A DNA stretch of 64,000 nucleotides from Alphaproteobacteria bacterium (GCA_028285305.1 JANQPV010000014.1:147158-211157), one strand, 5' to 3'; positions 9,898-19,732 are shown, counted from the stretch's first letter. Notes: generated by a model not told the origin, from the letters alone. Made by a program: numbers and translations.

Positions 9898-10716
9898 CTA
9901 AATCTGCCAAATGCGCGGCAGCTTTACCGCAAAGACCTCGCTGAGGCAGGCGCCAACCAATCGGCTGAGAGACAGTCCGGACTCCGCTAGCATTTTGATC
10001 ACGACTATACCGTTCACGCAACTCCCCGACATGCTCTGGTTTGACTGTGCGTTCACTAAAGCCAAGCGCTCTAAGATTTGCTCATTTTCTGAACATTGGG
10101 CGATGACAGTTGCGTACGCTTTAGACCCACGAAGCGTTCCAACAGATTGAAATGTGCGGTCCAAATCCCCGCGGGCGAAAAACGTATCTGCAAAGACAAG
10201 TTTGCCGTCTCTGATGAGACGCATCTGATCTTTTAACATGCCGCTACGGACGATCTCCCCCATTCGAGTTCGGCCAAATATCATCGATTCAAGGGCAATG
10301 AAGGAGCTGTCCGCGGTACAACTAACTTCTGTGTACCGTCCAAGATTCGCCGAATTAAAGAAGATACCCGGCTGTGGCAACCACAACAAAGTGGCCTTCG
10401 AGGCGATGCTTAATCGTGTTTCGATCGACGTTCTGGGGCCAGAAGACCGGTAGAACTTCTCGAACGCTTGACTTGTAACGACCGCTTCTGCGCCATCTTC
10501 CAGCCGCACAGATTGGAGGAATTCATCCCCTCCCGTCAATCCACCTGCCGTGTTGATCAACATCGCTTGCAGTTGCTCAGTGTCGCCACTCCTCGGAAAT
10601 CGAACGCGACCAGCTCCTGATTGAAAGGCCTTCATCACTTGTGTTGTATCTGCCTCGGCGGAAAACCGAAGGTCGATTGAACCCTTGGTGCGCTGAGCGG
10701 CAAACGGGGCGTTCAC
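9898..10716 (-). CDS. ureD: Urease accessory protein UreD
   Basis: Scaffold for nickel insertion into apo-urease (272 residues). Recognisable family stretches are [20 protein letters not shown] near residues 39-58, ALLWLPQP-like [13 protein letters not shown] near 109, and the C-terminal LPRIWQI. Translation starts at a GTG that overlaps the stop of the upstream SDR gene (GTGA). UreD binds UreF and urease in the activation complex. Confidence 0.94.
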   Translation of the reverse strand: MNAPFAAQRTKGSIDLRFSAEADTTQVMKAFQSGAGRVRFPRSGDTEQLQAMLINTAGGLTGGDEFLQSVRLEDGAEAVVTSQAFEKFYRSSGPRTSIETRLSIASKATLLWLPQPGIFFNSANLGRYTEVSCTADSSFIALESMIFGRTRMGEIVRSGMLKDQMRLIRDGKLVFADTFFARGDLDRTFQSVGTLRGSKAYATVIAQCSENEQILERLALVNAQSNQSMSGSCVNGIVVIKMLAESGLSLSRLVGACLSEVFAVKLPRIWQI

Positions 10717-11699
10717 GAGTCGTCCACCGGGAATGGCTGTTCGCCCACAAACTTTTCTTGATGATAGCCCTTTGAACCAACCTGTTGGGCCAAGGTGCTC
10801 AAGAGCGGGAGGCCTTGTTCCACTCTTTCGAGCACAGCCCGAAAGTCATGTTGGGGTCGCCAACCCAGTTCTTCGCGTGCTTTGGCGTTGACATAAACCC
10901 GGTCAATAGAAGGGGTCATCGACCATCCACGCTCTTCATAAAGAGGACCGAACTCAGCATAACGCTGTACCACGATGGGTGCATTCTTCCTTAAACCTTC
11001 CACATCGTCTTTGCTAAACGGTGTCGTTGCACTGATGATATACCGACCGAACCTGAGTTCTTCGGCTTTGTCCAGCGCGCATAAGTGAGCACTCACGGCA
11101 TCTTCGATGTCGATCCGGCGATACAGAAACTCATTCGCTTTGGCATTGTCGTCCGCATAGGCTTGACGGGTTGCCTTACTGTCGTCCTGCTCCGGAAAGA
11201 ATCTCGACGTCCGTAGGATCAAGCACTTTAGGCCCCGTTGGCGACTATAAAGCTCACAGAGATTTTCCGCTGCGACCTTCGTCACCCCATAGATGTTTTT
11301 GGGCACGGGAACCACGTCTTCGGTGATCCATGCTGCCGGCTGGTCCGCATCCGGACTGAGTGCTCGCCCAAATGCGCTGGTCGTACTTGTAAAGACGAAC
11401 GTTCCAACGTCCTGGCGGCTGGCTTCTTCCAGAAGATTCAGTGTGCCGGTCACGTTTACGTCTACAAAGTCTTGAGCGCTATGGGTTACCACATGGGGTT
11501 TGTGCAGAGTCGCACAATGAATGATCGCATCTACGCCACGAACACAGTCGGCAACGAACGATCTGTCTGTGATCGAGCCAACATCAGAAGTAAACTCCGA
11601 GGTCAGAATGTCCAGACTGCGAACACTGTGCGTGGATGAGATCGTGCGAACGATTGCCTCACCGAGATGGCCCGAGCTTCCCGTGACCAATATCTTCAT
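10713..11699 (-). CDS. NAD(P)-dependent epimerase/dehydratase (extended SDR)
   Basis: A 328-residue extended short-chain dehydrogenase with the Rossmann motif TGSSGHLGEAI (residues 6-16) and the catalytic YGVTK tyrosine-lysine pair near 140. It overlaps ureD by four bases and follows allA by 43 bases, so it is co-transcribed between purine-ring breakdown and urease. No step of the known pathway needs it. Relatives act on nucleotide sugars or uronates, so it may handle a sugar derived from nucleosides, but the substrate cannot be inferred. Confidence 0.8.
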   Translation of the reverse strand: MKILVTGSSGHLGEAIVRTISSTHSVRSLDILTSEFTSDVGSITDRSFVADCVRGVDAIIHCATLHKPHVVTHSAQDFVDVNVTGTLNLLEEASRQDVGTFVFTSTTSAFGRALSPDADQPAAWITEDVVPVPKNIYGVTKVAAENLCELYSRQRGLKCLILRTSRFFPEQDDSKATRQAYADDNAKANEFLYRRIDIEDAVSAHLCALDKAEELRFGRYIISATTPFSKDDVEGLRKNAPIVVQRYAEFGPLYEERGWSMTPSIDRVYVNAKAREELGWRPQHDFRAVLERVEQGLPLLSTLAQQVGSKGYHQEKFVGEQPFPVDDS

Positions 11700-11742
11700 C
11701 TCGCCTGGGCCCTCTTCTCACTCATTCGCCGCGCCTCAAGCC

Positions 11743-12264
11743 TTATACCGACGAAATCGCAAGCGGGGCGTCCAGCACCGCTTCGTCACAATTGTCACCC
11801 GGCCCCACCCGATCAATGACAACAAATTTCTGGCGCTCTCCCAGAACAAGCAGCGAATGATGCCAAACCCCAGGATTATAATGCACCCCTTGTTCGCCAT
11901 TTGTGAGGAAGGCGCGGACGGAAGAAGCAGGTATTTCGTCCTTCGCATCGGAAACCACCACCAAGAATGGCGCACGAGAAAGAGGAATAAACGTTTGGGA
12001 CCCCAAAGGATGGCGTTCGAGCGTGCGGACATGAAAGGGCAGCGTTATTGGAGACGCTTCAAACACGCTCACCGCCGGATGGCCTTGGCGATCCAACACC
12101 TGGACGTCGGCAAGAGCGTCAAACCGCTTTGCCCGACCGTCATTAATCTGAGTGTGTGAGCGGCCTTCGGTTTCAATGACCGAACCGAACCCCAGGAACT
12201 GATCCTGTCGCAACGGCTCCACCTTCAATTCGTACACCAAGCCCCCTTCCCGCTTATTTTCCAT
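11743..12264 (-). CDS. allA: Ureidoglycolate lyase
   Basis: Cupin-fold enzyme converting ureidoglycolate to glyoxylate and urea. Typical stretches are the DGRAKRFDALADV region, HPLGSQTFIPLSRAPFLVVV and the C-terminal NPGVWHHSLLVLG with its histidines. From the ATG at 12264 it has 173 residues; a longer in-frame start at 12291 lies deeper inside the allantoicase gene. The start overlaps the allantoicase 3' end by 11 bases. The urea made here and by allantoicase feeds the urease encoded downstream. Confidence 0.93.
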   Translation of the reverse strand: MENKREGGLVYELKVEPLRQDQFLGFGSVIETEGRSHTQINDGRAKRFDALADVQVLDRQGHPAVSVFEASPITLPFHVRTLERHPLGSQTFIPLSRAPFLVVVSDAKDEIPASSVRAFLTNGEQGVHYNPGVWHHSLLVLGERQKFVVIDRVGPGDNCDEAVLDAPLAISSV

Positions 12265-13243
12265 AAACGTGGATCCGGCTAATGCCCCCATCGGGAAAAA
12301 TGTTCAGCCGAATATGCGTAACAATCGGATGAGACTCAATCTCCCGACTGAAGGAATGCGCTGAATCCATTTGCAGTTTTTGTTCAGCAAGTATTGTCGG
12401 CCAAAATTGGGACTCATTCACGATAACGTTCGTATCCTCCTGCTGTAAAAACGCTGCTTGGACGGAGCACCGGTCCGGAAAGTTGCCTTTAAAGAAGCTT
12501 GTGTCCACAACCAGGCGTTCAACTTTTGAGGGGCGGCTCAATTGGATAATTGCCCAATCGTGGCCTGGCGTTCTTCGGCGGCGGGTCTCCCATCCGTCGC
12601 CCATATTGATTGCGGGTGGCGGCATGGTGATGTTGTGCATACTGCCGAAATGTTCATTGTTGCATGCCACCGCGCGCGCTCCGTTTAGCAGGCAGGCGAG
12701 GTCGTGCGCGCCGCTGGCGGAATCGAGATCCGGTTCCGGAGTAAAGATGCCGTGCAAACGCAGCCGGGCGATCCCGCCATCAGGAAAGATATTCAGCCTG
12801 ACATGCGTGGCGGGCTCGTGATATTCAAGAATCTCAAAATAATTCGATGAATTGGGCTCTAGTGGACTTTGAGGTATCAATCCTGTCCAGTCTTCCTCCT
12901 TAGGAAAATCAATACCCGGCGTGTGGCACGAATCAAGAGATGCGGCCAAAGGACTGTTGCCAGTAAAGTGCTTGGTACTGATGTCAACGCCGGCCAATGA
13001 CACGGCGCCCCCGAGCTTTATGATGCAATGATCAAACCCAGGTTCGCGCCTGCGGCGGGTTTCCCAGCCGTCCATCCACTTACCATGGTCATCGTACTTT
13101 CCCGGAATAAATTGTGGATCGGAGGGGTCTATCAACCGCTCTTTCGGCGCGAAGAAGTCGTCCGTCGCATGAACTACTTTTGCGCCCAGACGCGGGGTTA
13201 AGACGTTCGCATATTTGACGACAAAGCTCGGCGTATTCTCCAT
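12254..13243 (-). CDS. alc: Allantoicase
   Basis: Hydrolyses allantoate to ureidoglycolate and urea. The protein (329 residues from ATG 13243) contains the two tandem allantoicase repeats. Each has a DGWETRRRR motif followed by IKL- or IQL-type strands, and each repeat ends with a variant of VRLNIFPDGGIARLR. The ATG lies two bases after the uraD stop; a TTG at 13255 is the only other upstream choice. Using allantoicase rather than allantoate amidohydrolase means nitrogen leaves as urea, which fits the linked urease. Confidence 0.96.
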   Translation of the reverse strand: MENTPSFVVKYANVLTPRLGAKVVHATDDFFAPKERLIDPSDPQFIPGKYDDHGKWMDGWETRRRREPGFDHCIIKLGGAVSLAGVDISTKHFTGNSPLAASLDSCHTPGIDFPKEEDWTGLIPQSPLEPNSSNYFEILEYHEPATHVRLNIFPDGGIARLRLHGIFTPEPDLDSASGAHDLACLLNGARAVACNNEHFGSMHNITMPPPAINMGDGWETRRRRTPGHDWAIIQLSRPSKVERLVVDTSFFKGNFPDRCSVQAAFLQQEDTNVIVNESQFWPTILAEQKLQMDSAHSFSREIESHPIVTHIRLNIFPDGGISRIHVYGK

Positions 13244-13245
13244 GA

Positions 13246-13761
13246 CTAGTTCCAACCGAGACGCTGCTCCAACTCGTTCAGCCGGAGACTTGCGATCTTG
13301 TGTATTTCCTGGATGGCGATTTCAAACTCCCTAGATGGCGTGTTTTTAATCCGCTCACGAAATTCTTCCAGAATCCTCGTCTTGTCTAATCCCTTAACCG
13401 CGATAACGAATGGGAAACCGAACTTTAGGTCATATTCCGTGTTCAGTGTCTGGAACTCCGCCCCCTCTTCCGGTGTGCAACTGTTCAGGCCCGCTCCCGC
13501 TTGTTCTTCAGTTGAGAATGTGGATAAGCTTTCGCCTAAGGAGACGCGGACCGCCAGGTGTGGATGTGCACGAATCAAGCCGGTCTTTTCTTCCCGGCTG
13601 GCATCATCGACGATGTTTTTCATAACGCTCGAAATCTCGCCAAACTCAAGCCCTACCTCGTTATCCAGTTTAGCCCACGCCCGCTCGGCGACCCACTGAG
13701 AGTCTTCGTATATGGCACCAAATGCGCTTACAAACTCTTCTGAGTTCTTCGGTAGCGGCAC
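13246..13761 (-). CDS. uraD: OHCU decarboxylase
   Basis: 2-oxo-4-hydroxy-4-carboxy-5-ureidoimidazoline decarboxylase, giving S-allantoin. The 171 residues include the family stretch RAHPHLAVR with its catalytic His, the GLNSCTPEEGAEFQTLN loop, and KFGFPFVIAVKG. It starts at a GTG behind an AAAGGA ribosome site. A 71-base gap separates it from puuE, the widest in the 18-gene train. No promoter is obvious in that gap. Confidence 0.95.
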   Translation of the reverse strand: MPLPKNSEEFVSAFGAIYEDSQWVAERAWAKLDNEVGLEFGEISSVMKNIVDDASREEKTGLIRAHPHLAVRVSLGESLSTFSTEEQAGAGLNSCTPEEGAEFQTLNTEYDLKFGFPFVIAVKGLDKTRILEEFRERIKNTPSREFEIAIQEIHKIASLRLNELEQRLGWN

Positions 13762-13832
13762 CTTTTTTCCTTTCTCATCAGCACAATCTCTTTCGCAGGT
13801 CTATTCGAGAGAGTTGCTTTGAAGCTTCTTCT

Positions 13833-14765
13833 TCATGTTCGGCGAAATGGATGCACTGCCTGCCAGTGATGGGCAATTTCCGCTCGCGTACACAACCAAA
13901 TATCAGGATACTGTTTGACATGCTCCAAGAAACGCTTGAGGCCCGCAGCACGCCCCGGTCTTCCTGCCAGCCGGCAATGCAGTCCGACGGACATCATTTT
14001 TGGTGAGGTATCGCCCTCCCTATACAGGAAGTCGAACGTATCCTTGAGGTAGGTAAAGAAATCATCCCCTTGCACAAACCCATGCATATTTACGAAGCGC
14101 ATATCGTTGACATCGAGAGTATACGGAATAATCAAAAGAGGTTTTCCGTCGTAGCTTTCCCAATACGGCAGATCGTCGTTGTAATCGTCAGCACAGTAGA
14201 GAAAGCGACCGTCTTCCGCCACGAGACGTTTTGTATTTGGGCTGGTTCGGCCCGTGTACCACCCGATGGGAGTCTCTCCGAGGGCTGTGAAGATGTCCAT
14301 CGCCTTACGTAGGTGATCGCGCTCCTCGTCTTCGCCAACATGCTGATAGTTTATCCACTTGTAGCCGTGCGAACAGATCTCGTGCCGTTCTTGTTTGAAC
14401 ACTTGAACCAGTTCCGGGTATCGTTCCAGCGCGCTAGCCACCGCGAAGATCGTAATGGGAACTTCATAATCTCGAAACAGAGCGAGAAGGCGCCACACCC
14501 CTGACCGGCTGCCATACTCATAGAGTGACTCCATGCTGTGATGCCGTGCCCCTTCGAATTGAACAGCATTTATGATTTCTGACAAGAATGTTTCGGAGCC
14601 AACGTCCCCGTGAAGGATGGATTGTTCGCCGCCCTCTTCATAGTTGAGCACAAATTGGACGGCGAGCTTGGCTCCGTTCGGCCATTTGGGGTCCGGCCAC
14701 GCACCACGATACCCCTTTAGGTCTCGCGGATACTCCGCGTGCATCTTCTTGTTCTCTCTAGCCAC
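13833..14765 (-). CDS. puuE: Allantoinase of the polysaccharide-deacetylase type (PuuE)
   Basis: Cofactor-light allantoinase that opens allantoin to allantoate; unrelated in fold to the AllB amidohydrolase. The 310 residues carry the NodB-like core with FVLNYEEGGE near residue 40, YGSRSGVWR, and EICSHGYKWINYQH. The annotated GTG start at 14765 is 15 bases after the P450 stop; an ATG at 14744 (MHAEYPRDLKGY) is an alternative. It is followed by uraD and alc, which supplies the right pathway context. Confidence 0.93.
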   Translation of the reverse strand: MARENKKMHAEYPRDLKGYRGAWPDPKWPNGAKLAVQFVLNYEEGGEQSILHGDVGSETFLSEIINAVQFEGARHHSMESLYEYGSRSGVWRLLALFRDYEVPITIFAVASALERYPELVQVFKQERHEICSHGYKWINYQHVGEDEERDHLRKAMDIFTALGETPIGWYTGRTSPNTKRLVAEDGRFLYCADDYNDDLPYWESYDGKPLLIIPYTLDVNDMRFVNMHGFVQGDDFFTYLKDTFDFLYREGDTSPKMMSVGLHCRLAGRPGRAAGLKRFLEHVKQYPDIWLCTRAEIAHHWQAVHPFRRT

Positions 14766-14780
14766 TCTTCGCTTGTCTCT

Positions 14781-16040
14781 CTAGCATTCTAGCGGCAATT
14801 CCTTCAGTCCACGGAATACAATGCTGTCTCTATAGTCTGCTGTCGTGTCGGGCGAAACAAGGAAATCGGTATGTTCCAGCAAGACTTCCAACATCACCCT
14901 TAGGTCGAGCCGCGCCAAGTGCATTCCAAGGCACAGATGCTCTCCGATACCGAACGCCATATGATCGGCCGCGCCGCGCGTGATGTCAAAAGAGTTCGGA
15001 TCTTTGAACACCATCTCGTCGCGATTTGCCGAGCCATACAGCAAACCAACTTTATCTCCTGCGCACAAATGCGTCCCGCTAATTTCTGTGTCGTGTCCGG
15101 CAAAACGATGGAAGAGCTGCAGGGGGGCGTCGAAGCGTAACATTTCCTCAACTGCCGCCGAAACGGTCACTTGTCCCTCACTCAGCGCTGCAAACTGATC
15201 GGGATGATTTATCAACGCCCAAACGCCATTTCCCAATGCATTTACAGTCGCTTCATGACCTGCATTCAGAAGAAAGATGCACATGGTGATGCACTCGTCC
15301 AAAGAGATCTGATCCTCGTCTTGGTTTGGGCCGACCTTGGCCGCGAGCCGCGAAATCAGATCATCCTTAGGCGCCTTCCGACGTGCGACCACATGTTCGG
15401 TCATCAGCTCAGAGAAAGATTTAGCAGCCGCCTCCGCATCGACAAGCGCGCCTTCTTCGGTCTCAGGTTCGTACGCCTTGGTGATTTGATCAGCATACAT
15501 CCTTAGACTATCTTGGTCCTGCACCGGAACGCCCAAGAGTTCGGCAATGACCGCAACGCTGACCGGCACAGCAAAATCGGATAACAGGTCCATCACACCT
15601 TGATGTGCAAGTGAAGACAGTCTCTTGGACGCTATGTCTCTTATTCGTCCTTCCAAAGACTCAATGTTCTTGAGCTTCAAATCGGTGAAGACCGCTTGGC
15701 GTAGCCTCCGGTGTGTTCGTCCGTCCTTCTCTAGGAGGTTGCTTGCCACGTATCGTTCGAAGTACGGCATGTTCGGACGCGTTTCCGCCGGAGAACCCTG
15801 AAGCGTGAGTTTTGACCTAAGGGCCTCGGGCGCTTGCCTCACAAATTGCTCGCTAGACGCTATTTGTCGTATGTCCGCATGCCGCGAGGCCAAGTACATG
15901 TCCCATGGCGCATAGTAGTAAAGACCCGGCAATTGCCGGAGCGCTGCGTACGTTGGGTAAGGGTCTGCTCGAAACGCGGCAGAATGAGGCTGAAACACCT
16001 CCTCCGTGTACATGTCTTTTACTTTGTCTGACACGACCAT
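14781..16040 (-). CDS. Cytochrome P450
   Basis: A soluble class-I-type P450 of 419 residues. The heme loop FGIGEHLCLG holds the thiolate cysteine, the K-helix EEMLR supplies ExxR, and the I-helix reads NAGHEAT. It lies 17 bases after the CNT transporter gene and 15 before puuE, so it is co-transcribed with nucleoside and purine genes. No ferredoxin or ferredoxin reductase partner is adjacent. No purine-catabolic step uses a P450, so its substrate is open; methylxanthines or other N-alkylated purines are possible but unproven. Confidence 0.93.
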   Translation of the reverse strand: MVVSDKVKDMYTEEVFQPHSAAFRADPYPTYAALRQLPGLYYYAPWDMYLASRHADIRQIASSEQFVRQAPEALRSKLTLQGSPAETRPNMPYFERYVASNLLEKDGRTHRRLRQAVFTDLKLKNIESLEGRIRDIASKRLSSLAHQGVMDLLSDFAVPVSVAVIAELLGVPVQDQDSLRMYADQITKAYEPETEEGALVDAEAAAKSFSELMTEHVVARRKAPKDDLISRLAAKVGPNQDEDQISLDECITMCIFLLNAGHEATVNALGNGVWALINHPDQFAALSEGQVTVSAAVEEMLRFDAPLQLFHRFAGHDTEISGTHLCAGDKVGLLYGSANRDEMVFKDPNSFDITRGAADHMAFGIGEHLCLGMHLARLDLRVMLEVLLEHTDFLVSPDTTADYRDSIVFRGLKELPLEC

Positions 16041-16057
16041 TCTTTGTTACGCTTGTT

Positions 16058-17317
16058 CTACGCGAACGATAAAAAGAGACTGGCCAGCGCCGCGCTCATC
16101 AGATTCGCAAGGGTACCGGCGAGGACAACCTTCAAACCCAGGCGGGCGATATCGGGCTTTCGGCTTGGTGCCATGCTCCCCAGACCGCCAAGCAGGATGG
16201 CGAGCCCGCTCAAATTTGCAAACCCGCACAGTGCGAAGGTCAAGACCGCATTTGTCTTATCGCTTAATTGATCTGCAACCTGAGACAAATTCGCGTAGGC
16301 GATGAACTCATTGAGAATGACCTTTTGACCCAGATAATTGCCCGCGGTGACTGCCTCTTCCCATGGGATGCCGATGATGTAGCAGATTGGCGCAAAGAGA
16401 TACCCAAAGATAAGCTCCAAGGAAAGCGAGGGGAATCCGACCAATGCGCCGACGCCGCCCACAATTCCATTGAGCAAAGCGATGAGAGAGACGAAGGCCA
16501 GCAGCATGGCGCCGACGGTCACCGCAATAAGAAGACCCGCCGCGGCGCCGTTGGCCGCCGCCTCAATTACGTTCGCTGCCTTATCTTCCGTGATCGATGT
16601 GGGCGGCGCATTGGGGTCCGGCTCCAATGGCGCTTCCGTTTCAGGCACCAGAATCTTGGCCATGAGCAAACCGCCCGGGGCCGCCATAAACGCCGCAGGG
16701 ATCAAGTAGTCCAAGCTGATGCCCAATCCGGCATATCCGATCAGAATGGCGCCGGTCACTGTCGCCAAACCGGTCGACATCACGGCAAAGAGTTGTGACC
16801 GCGTTAATTTGGGGATGTACGGACGAATTGTGAGGGGCGCTTCGACCATACCCACAAAAATTGCGGCGGCCGCATTTACGGACTCTATTTTTGATGCGCC
16901 GGAAATGATTTGTAAGAACCCGCCAATCCACCTGATGAAGAGGGGCATAATCCGCAAGTGGTAGAGAACAGCGACCAGAGAAGCGACAAAAACAATCAAA
17001 GGCAAAACGCGAAACGCGATTATAAAGTTCTTGGACGGATCGCCGAGATCTCCGAACAGAAAAATGATACCCTCGTCCGCATAGGTGATAATTTGATTGA
17101 CGCCATTCGCCGTGACGGACAGGACCACTTCGCCAATCGGCGTCAGAATCACGAAGGCCGCGATACCCGCCTGGAGGGCAAGCAATGACACAACCGTTCG
17201 AATGTTTATAGCCGTCTTTTTTTCGGACAGGACGAAAGCGGCCAACAAAATGATGGCAACCCCCAAATAGCCGCTCTCGATCATCGATTCAAATTCACCT
17301 ATTCCGAGAAGCTCCAT
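16058..17317 (-). CDS. Concentrative nucleoside transporter (CNT/NupC family)
   Basis: Inner-membrane nucleoside symporter of about 419 residues, with alternating hydrophobic helices along the length. CNT signatures are FVGMVEAPLTIRPYI, ATVTGAILIGYAGLG and the C-terminal NEFIAYANLSQ and LTFALCGFANLSGLAILLGG stretches. An ATG at 17317 is preferred; a TTG at 17338 would overlap the aldehyde dehydrogenase gene. It sits directly after the deoxyribose-handling genes and would bring nucleosides to DeoB, DeoC, Pnp and Add. Confidence 0.93.
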   Translation of the reverse strand: MELLGIGEFESMIESGYLGVAIILLAAFVLSEKKTAINIRTVVSLLALQAGIAAFVILTPIGEVVLSVTANGVNQIITYADEGIIFLFGDLGDPSKNFIIAFRVLPLIVFVASLVAVLYHLRIMPLFIRWIGGFLQIISGASKIESVNAAAAIFVGMVEAPLTIRPYIPKLTRSQLFAVMSTGLATVTGAILIGYAGLGISLDYLIPAAFMAAPGGLLMAKILVPETEAPLEPDPNAPPTSITEDKAANVIEAAANGAAAGLLIAVTVGAMLLAFVSLIALLNGIVGGVGALVGFPSLSLELIFGYLFAPICYIIGIPWEEAVTAGNYLGQKVILNEFIAYANLSQVADQLSDKTNAVLTFALCGFANLSGLAILLGGLGSMAPSRKPDIARLGLKVVLAGTLANLMSAALASLFLSFA

Positions 17318-17327
17318 ACCGCGCAGA

Positions 17328-19709
17328 TCAATCCCCAAACGGCAGCCAAATGGTCTTCACCTGGGTCGCACGTCTCAAGAACGTCTCCCCTTCCCCAGCG
17401 TTCGGCGACGCCCAATCTCTTGTTCTGCCGAGGTTAACCCAGGTTCGTTTCAAATTGCCAACCGAATTTTCTTGCACCATCTTGCTTCCGGCTGACGAGC
17501 CAAAGTACCACACGGCATCCACGTCATTATGCTCGGATAGTGTCTTCGCCAAACTGTCTCGGTCGCCGGTCAGCAGATTCAGCACGCCGGAGGGAACATC
17601 CGACGTTTCCCAGATTTGATAGAAATCGGTGGCGACCAGAGGGTATCGTTCAGACGGCACGATGACGCAGCGATTGCCCATCGCCAAAGCGGGCGCAAAA
17701 AGAGACACAAAAGACAAGAGCGGATGTTCGTCCGGACATAGGATTCCTATCACTCCAACCGGTTCGTTTACAGACAAAACAGTGTTTCTTTGGGGTGGTG
17801 TGTGTGTGACCCCATCATGTTTGTCCGCCCAAGCGCCGTAGGTGAAGAGGCGTGACAATGATGCCTTCACTTCTTGTTGCGCGGCCTTCTTCGTTATGCC
17901 CGTCGAAGACTTGAGCCTATCCACAAACTCCGATTCCCGATATCCGAGATTCTCCGCGAGGAAGTATAGAATCTGGGATCGATTGAACGCCGTGGCGGAC
18001 GCCCATCCCGCCGCCTGTCGCGCCGCCTCGACTGCATTGCGCACATCTTTGCGGTTGCTTTCACTCACGCGACCAATGACGCTACCGTTTGCGTCCGTAA
18101 CATGTCTTGTACGTCCACCGTCAGGCCTCGACTGTTTTCCGCCAACGTAGTTTTTGGCCGTTCGGTCGATTTGATCAGAAAGAGAGCGGGAGGAGGCGGG
18201 ACCGGAATTCGAGACGGCCTCAGGTGTTGCCGCCGACAGCCATTCGTCTTTTGGTGCCATGTATTCGAGCATGCCCGCCTTTCCTCCTTCCCGTCCGAAA
18301 CCGGACTCACGGTAGCCTCCAAACGCGCAGGCGGCGTCAAATGCATTGGCCGTATTGATCCAAACGACGCCGCACTGCAAACGCGATGCCACGTCGAGAG
18401 CCCGATTGGCGGTCTCCGACCATACGCTGGCCGCCAGGCCATACCGCGTATTGTTCGCAAGCGTGACGGCCTCCGGAAGCGTACGGAACGTCATGACGCT
18501 CAAGACAGGGCCAAATATCTCCTCACACACGGCCTCGAAGCTCGGCGCGACGTCCAGCAATAGGGTGGGCGGGAAATAGTAACCGGACGTGGGCGCCGGA
18601 TTATCAGGCTGCCAGACCGTGGCGCCTTCCGTCTGCGCACGGTTTACAAATGCGCGGATGCGCTCGATCTGCGCCTCGCTCACGATCGCGCCCATGTCCA
18701 CGGACTTGTCCAGAGGATCGCCCAAGCGCAGTGTTTCGAGCCGGCGCTTAATCTTTGTGATGAACGCCTCGGCGACACTTTCCTCGACGAGCAGACGGGA
18801 TCCGGCGCAACACACTTCCCCTTGATTGAACCAAATCGAGTCGACCATGCCTTCCACGGCGCCGTCCAAATCCGCATCGTCAAAAACGATGAAGGGGGAT
18901 TTTCCTCCGAGTTCGAGCGTCAGTGTTTTCTCGGAACCAGCTGTTTGCGTGCGGATATATTTTCCCACGCTGGTGGAGCCTGTAAACGCGATCTTTGCAA
19001 TGTCTGGGTGATCGACAAGATGGCGTCCCGTTTCCCCATCGCCAGTCACGATATTGAAGACACCTTCCGGGAGCTGCGCCTCTTGGCACAACGTTGCAAA
19101 GTAGAGGGCCGTCAAACTGGTTTGTTCGGCGGGTTTTAGGACCACCGTGTTGCCGGCCGCCAAAGCCGGTGCGATCTTCCAAGCGAGCATCAAAAACGGA
19201 AAGTTCCACGGGATAATCTGTCCAACGACGCCCAACGACTGATAACGCGGGAATTCTTGGGCGACCAGGTGCGCCCATCCCGCATGATAATAGAAATGGC
19301 GCGCCGCAAGGGGGATATCCACATCCCTCGATTCCCGGATCGGCTTGCCGTTGTCCAGACTTTCAAGGACCGCTAAGAACCGGCTGCTCTTTTGAATTTG
19401 CCGGGCAAGGGCATAAAGGTATTTGGCTCTCTCGAAGGGTGCCAACGACGACCAGCTTTGGTGGGCGGCTTTTGCGGCTCCAACAGCTCCGTCCACATCT
19501 GTTTTTCCTGCCGCACTGAAGCGCGCAAGCCGTTCTCCGGTTGCGGGGTTGCCCGCGTCGATTGGATTGGACTCGCTGGCCTTGGTCCAAGTGCCGTTGA
19601 TGAACAGCCCAATCGGATCGTCCTGTTTACCCAGCCAATCCCGGACAAAAGTGGCGTCCTCGGGAGCAGGACCGTAGGCCATTGTATCGAATATCTCGGC
19701 AACGCTCAT
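17328..19709 (-). CDS. Two-domain aldehyde dehydrogenase (ALDH16-like)
   Basis: A 793-residue protein. The first domain (about 1-490) is a complete aldehyde dehydrogenase with PWNFPFLML near 168, the general base in TLELGGK (Glu266) and the nucleophile in NQGEVCCAG (Cys300). The second (about 525-793) repeats the NAD-binding fold, but it reads NLGRTRDW where ELGGK should be and ends before any catalytic cysteine. This matches the bacterial ALDH16 architecture. Its place after deoC suggests it oxidises acetaldehyde from deoxyribose-5-phosphate cleavage, but that is inference. Confidence 0.9.
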   Translation of the reverse strand: MSVAEIFDTMAYGPAPEDATFVRDWLGKQDDPIGLFINGTWTKASESNPIDAGNPATGERLARFSAAGKTDVDGAVGAAKAAHQSWSSLAPFERAKYLYALARQIQKSSRFLAVLESLDNGKPIRESRDVDIPLAARHFYYHAGWAHLVAQEFPRYQSLGVVGQIIPWNFPFLMLAWKIAPALAAGNTVVLKPAEQTSLTALYFATLCQEAQLPEGVFNIVTGDGETGRHLVDHPDIAKIAFTGSTSVGKYIRTQTAGSEKTLTLELGGKSPFIVFDDADLDGAVEGMVDSIWFNQGEVCCAGSRLLVEESVAEAFITKIKRRLETLRLGDPLDKSVDMGAIVSEAQIERIRAFVNRAQTEGATVWQPDNPAPTSGYYFPPTLLLDVAPSFEAVCEEIFGPVLSVMTFRTLPEAVTLANNTRYGLAASVWSETANRALDVASRLQCGVVWINTANAFDAACAFGGYRESGFGREGGKAGMLEYMAPKDEWLSAATPEAVSNSGPASSRSLSDQIDRTAKNYVGGKQSRPDGGRTRHVTDANGSVIGRVSESNRKDVRNAVEAARQAAGWASATAFNRSQILYFLAENLGYRESEFVDRLKSSTGITKKAAQQEVKASLSRLFTYGAWADKHDGVTHTPPQRNTVLSVNEPVGVIGILCPDEHPLLSFVSLFAPALAMGNRCVIVPSERYPLVATDFYQIWETSDVPSGVLNLLTGDRDSLAKTLSEHNDVDAVWYFGSSAGSKMVQENSVGNLKRTWVNLGRTRDWASPNAGEGETFLRRATQVKTIWLPFGD

Positions 19710-19732
19710 CGTGGCGGACGTCCTTCTTGTTC

